From Paucibacter sediminis (GTDB taxonomy: Bacteria > Pseudomonadota > Gammaproteobacteria > Burkholderiales > Burkholderiaceae_C): DNA of 64,000 nucleotides. The stretch covers positions 1,778,001 to 1,842,000 of the forward strand of contig NZ_CP116346.1 of assembly GCF_030254645.1 (NCBI RefSeq). Reading direction: 5' to 3'. This document shows, one piece after another, positions 7,714 through 15,750 of the stretch. The position numbers and the translations under genes were made by a program. Position 1 is the stretch's first letter. The number at the start of each line of letters is the position of its first letter. The notes beneath the pieces are model-generated. The model did not search any database. It had not been told where the DNA came from and saw nothing but the letters and a program-made list of their open reading frames with translations.

Positions 7714-9141
7714 TCAGCTCTCCAGGATCCAGGTGTCCTTGGTGCCACCACCCTGGGACGAATTGACGACCAGCGAGCCCTGCTTGAGCGCCACGCGCGT
7801 GAGCCCGCCCGCGACCATGCTGATCTCGCGCCCGGTCAGCACAAAGGGCCGCAGGTCGATGTGGCGCGGCGCGATGCCGCTTTCCACGAAGGTGGGGCAG
7901 CTTGACAGGCACAGCGTCGGTTGGGCGATGTAGTTGCTGGGGTTGGCCTTGACGCGCAGCTTGAAGTCCTCCACCTCGGCCTGGGTGGCGGCCGGCCCCA
8001 CCAGCATGCCGTAGCCGCCCGCGCCGTGGACCTCTTTCACCACCAGCTCGGCCATGTGCGCCAGCACATGGTCCAGGTCGGCCGGCTTGCGGCATTGCCA
8101 GGTCGGCACGTTGTGCAGGATCGGTTCCTCCTTGAGGTAGAAGCGGATCATGTCGGGCACATAGGGGTAGATGGACTTGTCGTCCGCCACCCCGGTGCCG
8201 ATGGCGTTGGCCAGGATCACATGGCCCTGCTTGTAGACCGAGAGCAGGCCCGGCACGCCCAGCATCGAATCGGCGCGGAAGGCCAGCGGGTCGAGGAAGG
8301 CGTCGTCGATGCGGCGGTAGATCACGTCCACGCGCTTGGGGCCCACGGTGGTGCGCATGTAGAGGAACTCGTCCTTCACGAACAGGTCCTGGCCCTCCAC
8401 CAGCTCCACCCCCATCTGCTGGGCCAGGAAGGCATGCTCGAAGTAGGCGCTGTTGAAGGGGCCCGGCGTTAGCACCACCACATTGGGGTTGTCGGCCGTG
8501 CTGGCGTGGCGCAGGGTGTTGAGCAGGAGGGTGGGGTAATGCGCCACCGGCGCCACCGCATAGCGTGCGAACAGCTCGGGGAAGAGCCGCATCATCATCT
8601 TGCGGTTCTCCAGCATGTAGGAGACGCCCGAGGGCACGCGCAGATTGTCTTCCAGCACGTAGTAGCCGCCGTCCGAATGCCGGATCAGGTCCACCCCGGT
8701 GATGTGGGCGTAGATGCCGTGCGGCAGGTCCAGCCCCTGCATGGCGGGTTGGTACTGGGCGTTCGCGAACACCTGCTCGGCCGGGATCAGGCCGGCCTTG
8801 ACGATGTCGTGCCCGTGGTAGATGTCCCAGAGGAAGCGGTTCAGCGCGGTGACGCGCTGGCGCAGGCCGGCCTCCAGCATGCGCCAGTCCTCCGCCGGCA
8901 CGATGCGCGGCACGGTGTCGAAGGGGATCAGGCGCTCGGCGCCGGCCTCGTCGCCATAGACGGCGAAGGTGATGCCGACCTTGTGGAACAGCAGATCGGC
9001 CTCGGCGCGCTTCTTCGCCAGGTGCTCGGGCGTCTGCGCGTGCAGCCAGTTGGCAAAGGCCTGGTAATGCGGGCGGATCGCACCGCTGGCGAGCAGCATC
9101 TCGTCAAAGTGGCCGGGGGCGGGTAGGGTCAACGCGTGCAT
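7714..9141 (-). CDS. Circularly permuted ATP-grasp type 2 ligase of the Anbu operon
   Basis: A 475-residue member of the circularly permuted ATP-grasp family (COG2308), predicted to ligate amino acids or peptides using ATP. Visible conserved blocks include GSGYYVLEDNLRVPSG-type text (YYVLEDNLRVPSGVSYM here), VVLTPGPFNSAYFEH, VDVIYRRIDDAFLDP, VLANAIGTGVADDK and a C-terminal Gly-rich QGGGTKDTW. Start 9141 has GGAGACC just upstream on the minus strand, so 66 extra upstream codons are excluded. It is the first gene of the operon and presumably carries the promoter within 9142-9339. Confidence 0.93.
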   Translation of the reverse strand: MHALTLPAPGHFDEMLLASGAIRPHYQAFANWLHAQTPEHLAKKRAEADLLFHKVGITFAVYGDEAGAERLIPFDTVPRIVPAEDWRMLEAGLRQRVTALNRFLWDIYHGHDIVKAGLIPAEQVFANAQYQPAMQGLDLPHGIYAHITGVDLIRHSDGGYYVLEDNLRVPSGVSYMLENRKMMMRLFPELFARYAVAPVAHYPTLLLNTLRHASTADNPNVVVLTPGPFNSAYFEHAFLAQQMGVELVEGQDLFVKDEFLYMRTTVGPKRVDVIYRRIDDAFLDPLAFRADSMLGVPGLLSVYKQGHVILANAIGTGVADDKSIYPYVPDMIRFYLKEEPILHNVPTWQCRKPADLDHVLAHMAELVVKEVHGAGGYGMLVGPAATQAEVEDFKLRVKANPSNYIAQPTLCLSSCPTFVESGIAPRHIDLRPFVLTGREISMVAGGLTRVALKQGSLVVNSSQGGGTKDTWILES

Positions 9142-9339
9142 GGGGTCTCCGGCTAGGTCACACAGGCAATGCAAGCCCTGTGCCTGTGCAGTGTGGGCCA
9201 GAAATGCGCCTTGCGGGTGCACTGCTGCGGCCATGCCCGTTGCTGGTGCGCCGCGCCCGCACCGTGCCGGGGCACACAGACAACGGTGCTGCGCGTACAG
9301 TGCAGGCGCGCGGCATCGCTGCGTCCAGGAGATCTCCAC
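9142..9339. promoter_or_regulatory. Divergent intergenic region between Anbu operon and Cys-rich small protein
   Basis: This 198-nt gap separates two divergent genes and should contain both promoters. I could not identify a confident -35/-10 pair or a perfect dyad in it. Reading frames that cross it are upstream extensions without a ribosome-binding site. Confidence 0.4.
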
Positions 9340-9480
9340 ATGACGCTTTGCCCCATTGCCCTGGCCGTTGGCTGCCAGAAATGCCCGGCCTTCAAGGTTT
9401 GCCCGCTGAAGAGCGTGATCGGCGATCAGAAACAGCCGAGCGCGCCACCGGCGGCGGCCAAGAAGACCAAGAAGCGCTGA
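9340..9480 (+). CDS. 46-residue Cys-rich small protein
   Basis: A short ORF with a good Shine-Dalgarno (AGGAGA at 9327-9332, about 7 nt before ATG). The product has four cysteines spaced C-x7-C-x2-C-x5-C within residues 4-21, arranged around short hydrophobic stretches, and a Lys-rich tail ending KKTKKR. The spacing suggests a zinc or Fe-S site. There is no signal peptide, so it should be cytoplasmic. It is divergent from the Anbu operon and converges with the EAL regulator. I believe similar small proteins exist in other Burkholderiales but cannot verify a family name. Confidence 0.65.
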   Translation: MTLCPIALAVGCQKCPAFKVCPLKSVIGDQKQPSAPPAAAKKTKKR

Positions 9481-9486
9481 GGTCCC

Positions 9487-11673
9487 TCAGGCCTCCAGCC
9501 TGAACTGCGTCGCCGGCTCGGCGCGCCCGAACAGCCAGCCCTGGCCCAGCACGCAGCCGAGCTGCTGCAGCACCGCCAGCTGGCCCTCGGTCTCGATGCC
9601 CTCGGCCAGCACCTCCACGCCCAGGTCGCGCCCCAGCTCGACGATCAGGCCGGCGACGCGGCGCGCGCGCGCGTCATGCTCGATGCCGCGCACCAGCGAG
9701 CGGTCCAGCTTGAGCTCGTGCACCGCGATCTCGGCCAGGCGCCCCAGCGAGGACTGGCCGGTGCCGAAGTCGTCGATCGAGAGCTCGAAGCCGGCTTCGG
9801 TGAGTGCGGCCAGCGCCGGCCCGACCTGCTCGCTGTGCACGGCAAAGGCGGTCTCGGTGATCTCCAGGCGCAGGCGCTCGCGCGCCACGCCATGCGCATC
9901 GCATTGCGCCGTGACCCAGGCGGCGAAGTCGGGTTCCTCGAGCTGGCGCAGGCTCAGGTTGACCGAGATGCGCAGGCGCGGATCGGGCCAGCTCGCCAGA
10001 TGGGCCACCGCCTTCTCGACCATGCGCTGGCCGATCTGCACGATCGCGCCGGTGTGCTCGGCCACGGCGATGAAATGGTCGGGCATCACGAGGCTGCCCT
10101 CGCGCGTGCGCCAGCGCACCAGCGCCTCGGCGCCGACGCTGTTCTGATCGGCCAGGCGCACCTGGGGTTGCAGATACATCTCGATGCGGTCCTCGGCCAG
10201 GGCGGCGTCGAGGTCGGCCAGCAGGGCCATGCGGCGATGCACCTGCTCGCGCACCGCGGCCGAGAAGCTGGCGCTGCGCACCTGGCGGCCGGGCGCCTGG
10301 CGCGCCACCATCAGGCCGGCCTCGTCGATGGCCTGGTCCACGCTGGTGCCGCCCTGCGACCAACCCAGCGCCATCGGCAGCTGCAGCGCCATATCGCCGA
10401 CGCTGAGCGGTTGCGCCAGCGCCGCCAGCAGGCGCTGCACCAGCGCATCGGGCACCGGGCCGGGCATGGCCAGCGCAAAGCGGTCGCCCTCCAGGCGCGC
10501 CACCTGGGCCTGGCCACCCAGCACCTGCTGCAGACGCAGGGCCAGGTCTTGCAGCGCGCGCCGCGCCACCGCCTCGCCGAGCACGCCGCGGATCTCCTGC
10601 AGATCGCCCACCGCCACCTGGGCGAACTCCAGGCCCGTGGCCGTGCCCAGCTGGGCCTTCAGGCCGGCGCGGTTGGCCAGCCCGGTCTCGCGATCGTGAT
10701 GGGCGCGGTGCTGCAGCTCGATATAGGCCTTCACATCGTCGTAGGCCAGCGAGAGATTGACGGCGAACAGCTCCAGCAGCCCGGTGGCCACCTCGTCCAT
10801 CGGCGAGGATAGCGAGAACAGCACCAGCAGGGCGTCGCCATCCTGGGCATGGGCGCGCACCACGCCATAGCCGCCATGGTGGGCCACGTCGGCGCCGTTG
10901 ACATGGTTGAGCGCGCCGCGCAGCGGCTCGGGCAGGGTCTCGGCCTGGCGCCCGACCAGGCGCGCGAAGGCGCCGGCCCCGGCCACCACCTCGGCCGCCA
11001 TCTCGCCATGGGCCTGCGGGCCCGGCGCTGCGCCGAGGCGCAGCACCAGCACGCCATCGGGCTGGCCATCGACGATGGTGCAGATCTGCGTCAGCACGCC
11101 GTCGGCAAAGGCCTGGAAGGAGCCGCGCTCGCTCATCAGCCGGCCCGAGGCGCGCACCACCTTCTCCAGGCCGCGCTGGTGTGCCTCGATGCGGCGCAGC
11201 TGGTGGAAGCCGCGTATCGCCACCGTCAGGCAGGTGAGCAGGCGCAGCTGGGTCAGCTCGGCCTTGGTCTTGTAGTCGTTGATGTCGTAGCGCCGTATCA
11301 CCTCCAGCTCGGGGGCATAGCCGGCCTGGCCGGTGCGCAGGATGATGCGCAGCGCCTGGCGGCCGGGCAGGGCGCGCACGCGCTCCACCAGGCGCAGGCC
11401 GGCGTCGGCGGACTCCATCACCACGTCCAGCAGCAGCACCGCGATCTCGGCATCGGCCTGGATCAGCAGCTCGGCCTCGGCGGCCGTGCCGGCGGTCAGC
11501 AGGCTCAGCGGGCGGCCGTCGATGCGTTCGTCGCGCAGCGCGAACAGCGTGGCCTGCACGACGTCGGGTTCGTCGTCCACCACCAGCACGCGCCAGCTGC
11601 GCTCGGGCGCGGCGGCGCGGTGCAGATCGTCCACGATGTCGAGCGCGTCGTCCTCAGGCGGTGATGCTGGCAT
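9487..11673 (-). CDS. Response regulator with DUF3369, degenerate GGDEF and EAL domains
   Basis: A 728-residue regulator. The REC domain (about 28-150) has acidic residues D33/D34 and phospho-acceptor D83 in LLLDVVM. A DUF3369-type sensor segment follows (about 170-320). A GGDEF-like domain (about 335-480) has LEGDRFAL instead of GGDEF, so cyclase activity is probably lost. A C-terminal EAL domain keeps EALVRW, SVNLS, LEITETA, DDFGTG, LKLDRS and AEGIET, so c-di-GMP hydrolysis is expected. Its start lies inside the histidine-kinase 3' end (20-nt overlap), marking a cognate pair. Confidence 0.93.
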   Translation of the reverse strand: MPASPPEDDALDIVDDLHRAAAPERSWRVLVVDDEPDVVQATLFALRDERIDGRPLSLLTAGTAAEAELLIQADAEIAVLLLDVVMESADAGLRLVERVRALPGRQALRIILRTGQAGYAPELEVIRRYDINDYKTKAELTQLRLLTCLTVAIRGFHQLRRIEAHQRGLEKVVRASGRLMSERGSFQAFADGVLTQICTIVDGQPDGVLVLRLGAAPGPQAHGEMAAEVVAGAGAFARLVGRQAETLPEPLRGALNHVNGADVAHHGGYGVVRAHAQDGDALLVLFSLSSPMDEVATGLLELFAVNLSLAYDDVKAYIELQHRAHHDRETGLANRAGLKAQLGTATGLEFAQVAVGDLQEIRGVLGEAVARRALQDLALRLQQVLGGQAQVARLEGDRFALAMPGPVPDALVQRLLAALAQPLSVGDMALQLPMALGWSQGGTSVDQAIDEAGLMVARQAPGRQVRSASFSAAVREQVHRRMALLADLDAALAEDRIEMYLQPQVRLADQNSVGAEALVRWRTREGSLVMPDHFIAVAEHTGAIVQIGQRMVEKAVAHLASWPDPRLRISVNLSLRQLEEPDFAAWVTAQCDAHGVARERLRLEITETAFAVHSEQVGPALAALTEAGFELSIDDFGTGQSSLGRLAEIAVHELKLDRSLVRGIEHDARARRVAGLIVELGRDLGVEVLAEGIETEGQLAVLQQLGCVLGQGWLFGRAEPATQFRLEA

Positions 11674-13252
11674 GGTGTTCCGGGGCGGCGCCCGCCGGGG
11701 CGCTCAGCGGCAGGTGTAGCAGAAAACGGCAGCCCTGTCCCTCGCTGCTGTGCAGCACGATGCGCCCGCCCAGCAGGCCCACCACCAGATTGCGCACGAT
11801 CGCCAGGCCCAGGCCGCTGCCGCCCTGGCCCAGCCGGGTGGTGAAGAAGGGCTCGAAGGCGCGCGCCTGCACCTCGGCCGACATGCCGCGACCCTGGTCT
11901 TCCACCATCAGGTCCAGCGTGCCCTCGCTGCGATCGGCCAGGGCGATGCGCACCGCGCCGCCATGGCCATCGAAGCCGTGCAGCACCGCGTTCACGACCA
12001 GATTGGTCAGCACCTGGCCGAGCGCGCCGGGGTAGCTGTCCATGCGCAGGCCCGGTGGCAGCTCGTTGATCAGCTCGGTGCCATGGCGGCCGTAGGCGGG
12101 GCGCAGCGAGGCCAGCAGCTCGTCCACTGTCTCGCGCAGGTCGAACAGGCGCCGCTGCGCGCTGCTGCGGTCCACCGCCACCTGCTTGAAGCTGCGTATC
12201 AGCTCGGCGGCGCGCGCCAGATTGCGCGCCAGCAGCTGGTCTGCCTCGGTGATGCTGGCCAGCAGGCCGTCCAGCATGGAGCGCTTCAGTGGCCCCAGGG
12301 CCAGGTCTTGCTGGAAGCGCCGCACCTTGTCGGCCAGCCCGCTGGAGACCGTCACCGCCACGCCGATGGGGGTGTTGAGCTCATGCGCCACGCCCGCCAC
12401 CAGCGCGCCCAGCGAGGCCAGCTTCTCGGCCTCCACCAGCTCGGCCTGGGCCTCGCGCAGCTGCGCCCCCAGGGCCTGTTCATGTGCCAGCAGCTGCTGG
12501 CGCTCGGCCACCGAGTTGCGCAGGCGGCGCAGCTGGTCGCCCACCTCGGCGTAGTCGCCGGACAGCTGGTGGGCCTCGGGGCCGAGCGCCAGCTCGCCCT
12601 CGGAGAGCCTGGCGATGCCGTCGGCCACCACCGCCAGCGGCCGCAGCACGCGCGTGAGCACCAGCCGGATCGCCAGCAGCATCAGCGCCAGGCCCAGCAG
12701 GGCCAGCAGCAGCCCCCAGGCCGAGGCCCAGCGGCCCCAGGCGCGCCCGCTGTTCAGCTCGCTGTCGGCGACGCGCACCTGCAGGTCCAGCAGGGCCGAG
12801 AGCGTGGTGTTGAGCGGGCGCAGCTGCAGCATGTAGCGGCTCGCGGCATCCAGCGGCCGCTCGGCCTCCAGCAGGGTCTGCAGCGCGCCCAGCTGCTGGC
12901 CGGCGGTCTCGGCCAGGGCGCTCTCTTCCGCCGTCAGGTAGGTGGCCAGGTATTTGCGCCAGAGTGCGTTCTGCTCGCGCACCAGTTCGTTCAGCAGCTG
13001 CTGTTGCAGCGCGCCGTCGGCGCCGCCGCCGAGGGTCACCGGCACGTCGACGTTGAGCAGCTGGCTGATGCGCTGCAGGTCGCGCAGCGGCACCACGCGA
13101 TCGGCGTAGACGGTGGCCAACTGCCGCGTCAGCAGCTGGCTGGCGAGCAGGCCCGAGGCCACCGCCAGCAGCAGCAGCGCGCCCAGCCACCACAGCAGGC
13201 CCTGCAGGGTGCGCTGCACCGAGCGGTCGAGACTGCGTTGCAATACCACCAT
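11654..13252 (-). CDS. Membrane sensor histidine kinase
   Basis: A 532-residue kinase. TM1 is at about 20-42, then a helical periplasmic sensor (about 43-175), TM2 about 176-200 and a HAMP-like linker. The dimerisation/phosphoacceptor motif is GVAHELNTP with His290. The catalytic domain has the N-box LTNLVVNAVLHG, G1 VEDQGRGM, an FxPF-type EPFFTTR and G2 GGSGLGLAIV. The start at 13252 places the signal-anchor at the N-terminus; the frame is open further upstream but would overlap the divergent TetR gene. Overlap with the downstream EAL regulator implies it phosphorylates that protein to tune c-di-GMP. Confidence 0.93.
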   Translation of the reverse strand: MVVLQRSLDRSVQRTLQGLLWWLGALLLLAVASGLLASQLLTRQLATVYADRVVPLRDLQRISQLLNVDVPVTLGGGADGALQQQLLNELVREQNALWRKYLATYLTAEESALAETAGQQLGALQTLLEAERPLDAASRYMLQLRPLNTTLSALLDLQVRVADSELNSGRAWGRWASAWGLLLALLGLALMLLAIRLVLTRVLRPLAVVADGIARLSEGELALGPEAHQLSGDYAEVGDQLRRLRNSVAERQQLLAHEQALGAQLREAQAELVEAEKLASLGALVAGVAHELNTPIGVAVTVSSGLADKVRRFQQDLALGPLKRSMLDGLLASITEADQLLARNLARAAELIRSFKQVAVDRSSAQRRLFDLRETVDELLASLRPAYGRHGTELINELPPGLRMDSYPGALGQVLTNLVVNAVLHGFDGHGGAVRIALADRSEGTLDLMVEDQGRGMSAEVQARAFEPFFTTRLGQGGSGLGLAIVRNLVVGLLGGRIVLHSSEGQGCRFLLHLPLSAPAGAAPEHHASITA

Positions 13253-13379
13253 GCCCGGGCTTCCTGCGCTTGCGGATGTTCGATTCTGAGGCCTGGCCCA
13301 TGCCAGTTGGCTTGGTGGGAACGAGTATGCTGCGCGCCCTTGAAAGTGCGAACATCGGCGGCCACGCCAGCCTTCATCC
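13253..13379. promoter_or_regulatory. Divergent promoter region, histidine kinase / TetR regulator
   Basis: A 127-nt region between divergent starts. It contains GATGTTCG (13275-13282) and its reverse complement CGAACATC (13349-13356), one copy near each gene. These might be half-sites for a shared regulator such as the adjacent TetR protein. An 8-bp match over this distance could also be chance. Confidence 0.35.
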
Positions 13380-14024
13380 ATGCCCATCCAGCCCGCCCGC
13401 AAATCCACCCATCGCCGCCGCGGCGCCGAGCGCGACGAGCTGCGCGAGCAGATCCTGCAGGCGGTGGGGCGCCTGCATCTGGAGGGCGGCTACGGCGCCG
13501 TGACGATGCGCGGCGTGGCCCAGGCGGTGGGCATCTCGGCGATGTCGCTGTATCGCTATTTCCCCAACAAGTCGGCGCTGCTGGAGCAGGTCTGGGGCGA
13601 GGTGCTGGAGGCCTCGCTGCAGGAGGCGCGCACGCGCAGCAAGGCGGGCGAGGCACCGATCCAGCGCCTGCGCCTGCTGTACGCGGCCTATGTGCGCTTC
13701 TGGATGGAGCGGCCACAGGACTTCAAGCTGGTGTTCGACCCCTGCAATGAGATTGCGCCCAGCTTCCTGGCCGCCGGCCCGGCCTCGGGCTTCCGGCGCG
13801 AATGCGAGACCCTGATCGATGCCTGCCTGGGGCCGGACGCCACGCCGGCGCAGCGCCAGCTCGCCCACGACCTGTGCCGGCTGAAGGTGATCGGCTATCT
13901 GTTCACCAATATCGGCATGTCCACCAAGCCCAGGCTGGCGCCCGCGCAGCTGCTGGACGGCGTGCTGGATGACCTCGAGCAGCAGCTGCTGCGCGCGCGC
14001 GTCGCGGCCGACGCGCCGGCCTGA
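13380..14024 (+). CDS. TetR/AcrR-family transcriptional regulator
   Basis: A 214-residue one-component regulator. The N-terminal HTH (about 20-68) includes GGYGAVTMRGVAQAVGISAMSLYRYFPNK, the classic TetR recognition helix. The C-terminal 140 residues are the helical ligand and dimer domain. A basic tail precedes the HTH. It stands upstream of a chemoreceptor gene (14176) in the same orientation, and an imperfect dyad lies between them. That mirrors the TetR/chemoreceptor pair at 19161-21688. The ligand is unknown. Confidence 0.9.
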   Translation: MPIQPARKSTHRRRGAERDELREQILQAVGRLHLEGGYGAVTMRGVAQAVGISAMSLYRYFPNKSALLEQVWGEVLEASLQEARTRSKAGEAPIQRLRLLYAAYVRFWMERPQDFKLVFDPCNEIAPSFLAAGPASGFRRECETLIDACLGPDATPAQRQLAHDLCRLKVIGYLFTNIGMSTKPRLAPAQLLDGVLDDLEQQLLRARVAADAPA

Positions 14025-14082
14025 ACCCAAGCACCCCGCAGAGCGCACAAGGCCTTGCCAGGCCCGCACAAACCCTGAAGTG

Positions 14083-14109
14083 AACGTGTAGCGTACGCGT
14101 TACTATAAA
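14083..14109 (+). promoter_or_regulatory. Candidate TetR operator and -10 element before chemoreceptor
   Basis: AACGTGTAGCGTACGCGTT (14083-14101) is an imperfect 19-bp dyad pairing at seven of nine positions (AACG.GTA / TAC.CGTT). It is followed directly by TATAAA (14104-14109), which could serve as -10. The layout would let a TetR protein repress the chemoreceptor promoter. Assignment is inference. Confidence 0.4.
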
Positions 14110-14175
14110 TCCGCGATCGGGTCTTGCCGCAACGGCGCGGCGGGCTCATGGGTTTGACAGGGAAAGGTTGTGCAG

Positions 14176-15750
14176 GTGAATCAGCTGAAGATATCGACCC
14201 GTCTCCACCTCCTGGTTGGCATGTTGCTGACCCTCATGCTGCTGGTGGGCGGCACCGGGCTGGCGGGGCTGACGCGGGCCGACGAGGGCCTGCAGCGGGT
14301 CTATGAGCGCAGCGCCGAACCCATGGCCCTGGTGGCCGAGATCCAGGAGCGCCTGTTGCGCAATCGCCTGGCGCTGGCGGTGGCCCTGGTGACGCCCGAC
14401 GAAGCCACCATCGCGCGCAGCGTGGCCGAGGTGGAAGGCAATATCCAGGCCATCAGCGCGCTGTGGACGCGCTATATGGCCAGGGCCCATGAGCCCGAGG
14501 AGCGCGCCCTGGCGCAGCAGTTTGCCGAGCATCGCCAGCGCTTCGTCAGCGCGGGCCTGCTGCCGACGCTGGCGGCCCTGAAGGCGGGCGACATCGCCGG
14601 CGCCAACCGCCTGGTGGTGGAGGCGGTGCGGCCGCACTATGTGGCGGTGGGCACCGACATCCAGGCCCTCATGCAGCTGCTGCTGCGCGGCGCGCAGACC
14701 GAGCATGCGCAGGCGCAGCAGCGTCACGCCAGCATCCGCAACCTGTCCATCGGCCTGGGCCTGGCCGGGCTCTTGCTGGCGGTGGGCTTCGGGCGCCTGC
14801 TGGTGCGCAGCATCGGCGGCTCGCTGGAGCAGGCCATCGCGGCCTCCGATGCGGTGGCCCGCGGCGACCTGACGGCGCGCGTCGAGGTGCAGGGCCGCCA
14901 CGAGATCGCGCGCCTGCTGGCCTCGCTGGAGCGCATGCGCGCCAGCCTGGCCACCGTGGTGGCGGGCGTGCGGCGCGATGCCGAGGGTGTGGCCACCGCC
15001 AGCACCCAGATCGCGCAGGGCAATAGCGATCTTTCCAGCCGCACCGAGGAGCAGGCCTCGGCGCTGCAGCAGACCGCCGCCTCGATGGAGCAGCTGGGCT
15101 CCACCGTGCAGCAGAACTCCAGCAATGCGCGCCAGGCCGACCAGCTGGCGCGTGACGCCACCGAGGTGGCGGTGCGCGGCGGCCAGATGGTGGCCGAGGT
15201 GGTGCAGACCATGCAGGGCATCAACGAGAGTTCGCGCCGCATCGGCGAGATCATCGCGGTGATCGACAGCCTGGCCTTCCAGACCAATATCCTGGCGCTG
15301 AATGCCGCGGTGGAGGCGGCGCGCGCCGGCGAGCAGGGGCGCGGCTTCGCGGTGGTGGCCGGCGAGGTGCGCAATCTGGCGCAGCGCAGCGCCCAGGCGG
15401 CGCGCGAGATCAAGGAGCTGATCCTGGCCAGCCTGGCGCGCGTGGACCAGGGCAGCGCGCTGGTGGGCAAGACCGGCGCGGCGGTGGAGGAGCTGGTGGA
15501 GGCGATCCACCAGGTCAGCGCCGTGGTGGGCGGCATCAGCGCCGCCAGCCTGGAGCAGAGCGCCGGCGTGGCGCAGATCGGGGCCGCGGTGGGCCAGATG
15601 GACCGTGCCACCCAGCACAACGCCGCGCTGGTGGAGGAGACCGCCGCTGCCGCCGACAGCCTGAAGCAGCAGGCACGCCAGCTGGTGCAGGCGGTGGAGG
15701 TGTTCCGGCTGGGCGACGCCCCCGCCCCCGCCCACGGGCACGGCGACTGA
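14176..15750 (+). CDS. Methyl-accepting chemotaxis protein
   Basis: About 524 residues. TM1 is at about 8-30, then a four-helix-bundle periplasmic sensor (about 31-185), TM2 about 188-210, a HAMP domain and a long cytoplasmic signalling coil. The conserved hairpin tip is [19 protein letters not shown]. Start is GTG 14176, 8 nt after GGAAAGG (14161-14167); GTG 14170 is too close to that ribosome-binding site. The C-terminus ends in HGHGD with no CheR-binding pentapeptide, unlike the second receptor. Its stop (TGA) is immediately followed by the ATG of the GGDEF-EAL gene. Confidence 0.93.
   Translation: MNQLKISTRLHLLVGMLLTLMLLVGGTGLAGLTRADEGLQRVYERSAEPMALVAEIQERLLRNRLALAVALVTPDEATIARSVAEVEGNIQAISALWTRYMARAHEPEERALAQQFAEHRQRFVSAGLLPTLAALKAGDIAGANRLVVEAVRPHYVAVGTDIQALMQLLLRGAQTEHAQAQQRHASIRNLSIGLGLAGLLLAVGFGRLLVRSIGGSLEQAIAASDAVARGDLTARVEVQGRHEIARLLASLERMRASLATVVAGVRRDAEGVATASTQIAQGNSDLSSRTEEQASALQQTAASMEQLGSTVQQNSSNARQADQLARDATEVAVRGGQMVAEVVQTMQGINESSRRIGEIIAVIDSLAFQTNILALNAAVEAARAGEQGRGFAVVAGEVRNLAQRSAQAAREIKELILASLARVDQGSALVGKTGAAVEELVEAIHQVSAVVGGISAASLEQSAGVAQIGAAVGQMDRATQHNAALVEETAAAADSLKQQARQLVQAVEVFRLGDAPAPAHGHGD

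Noticed and set aside
11750-13750. 666-codon open frame on the plus strand across the histidine kinase and TetR genes
   Set aside because: It is antisense to two well-supported genes, is rich in His/Gln/Arg typical of shadow frames at high GC, and has no domain or ribosome-binding site.
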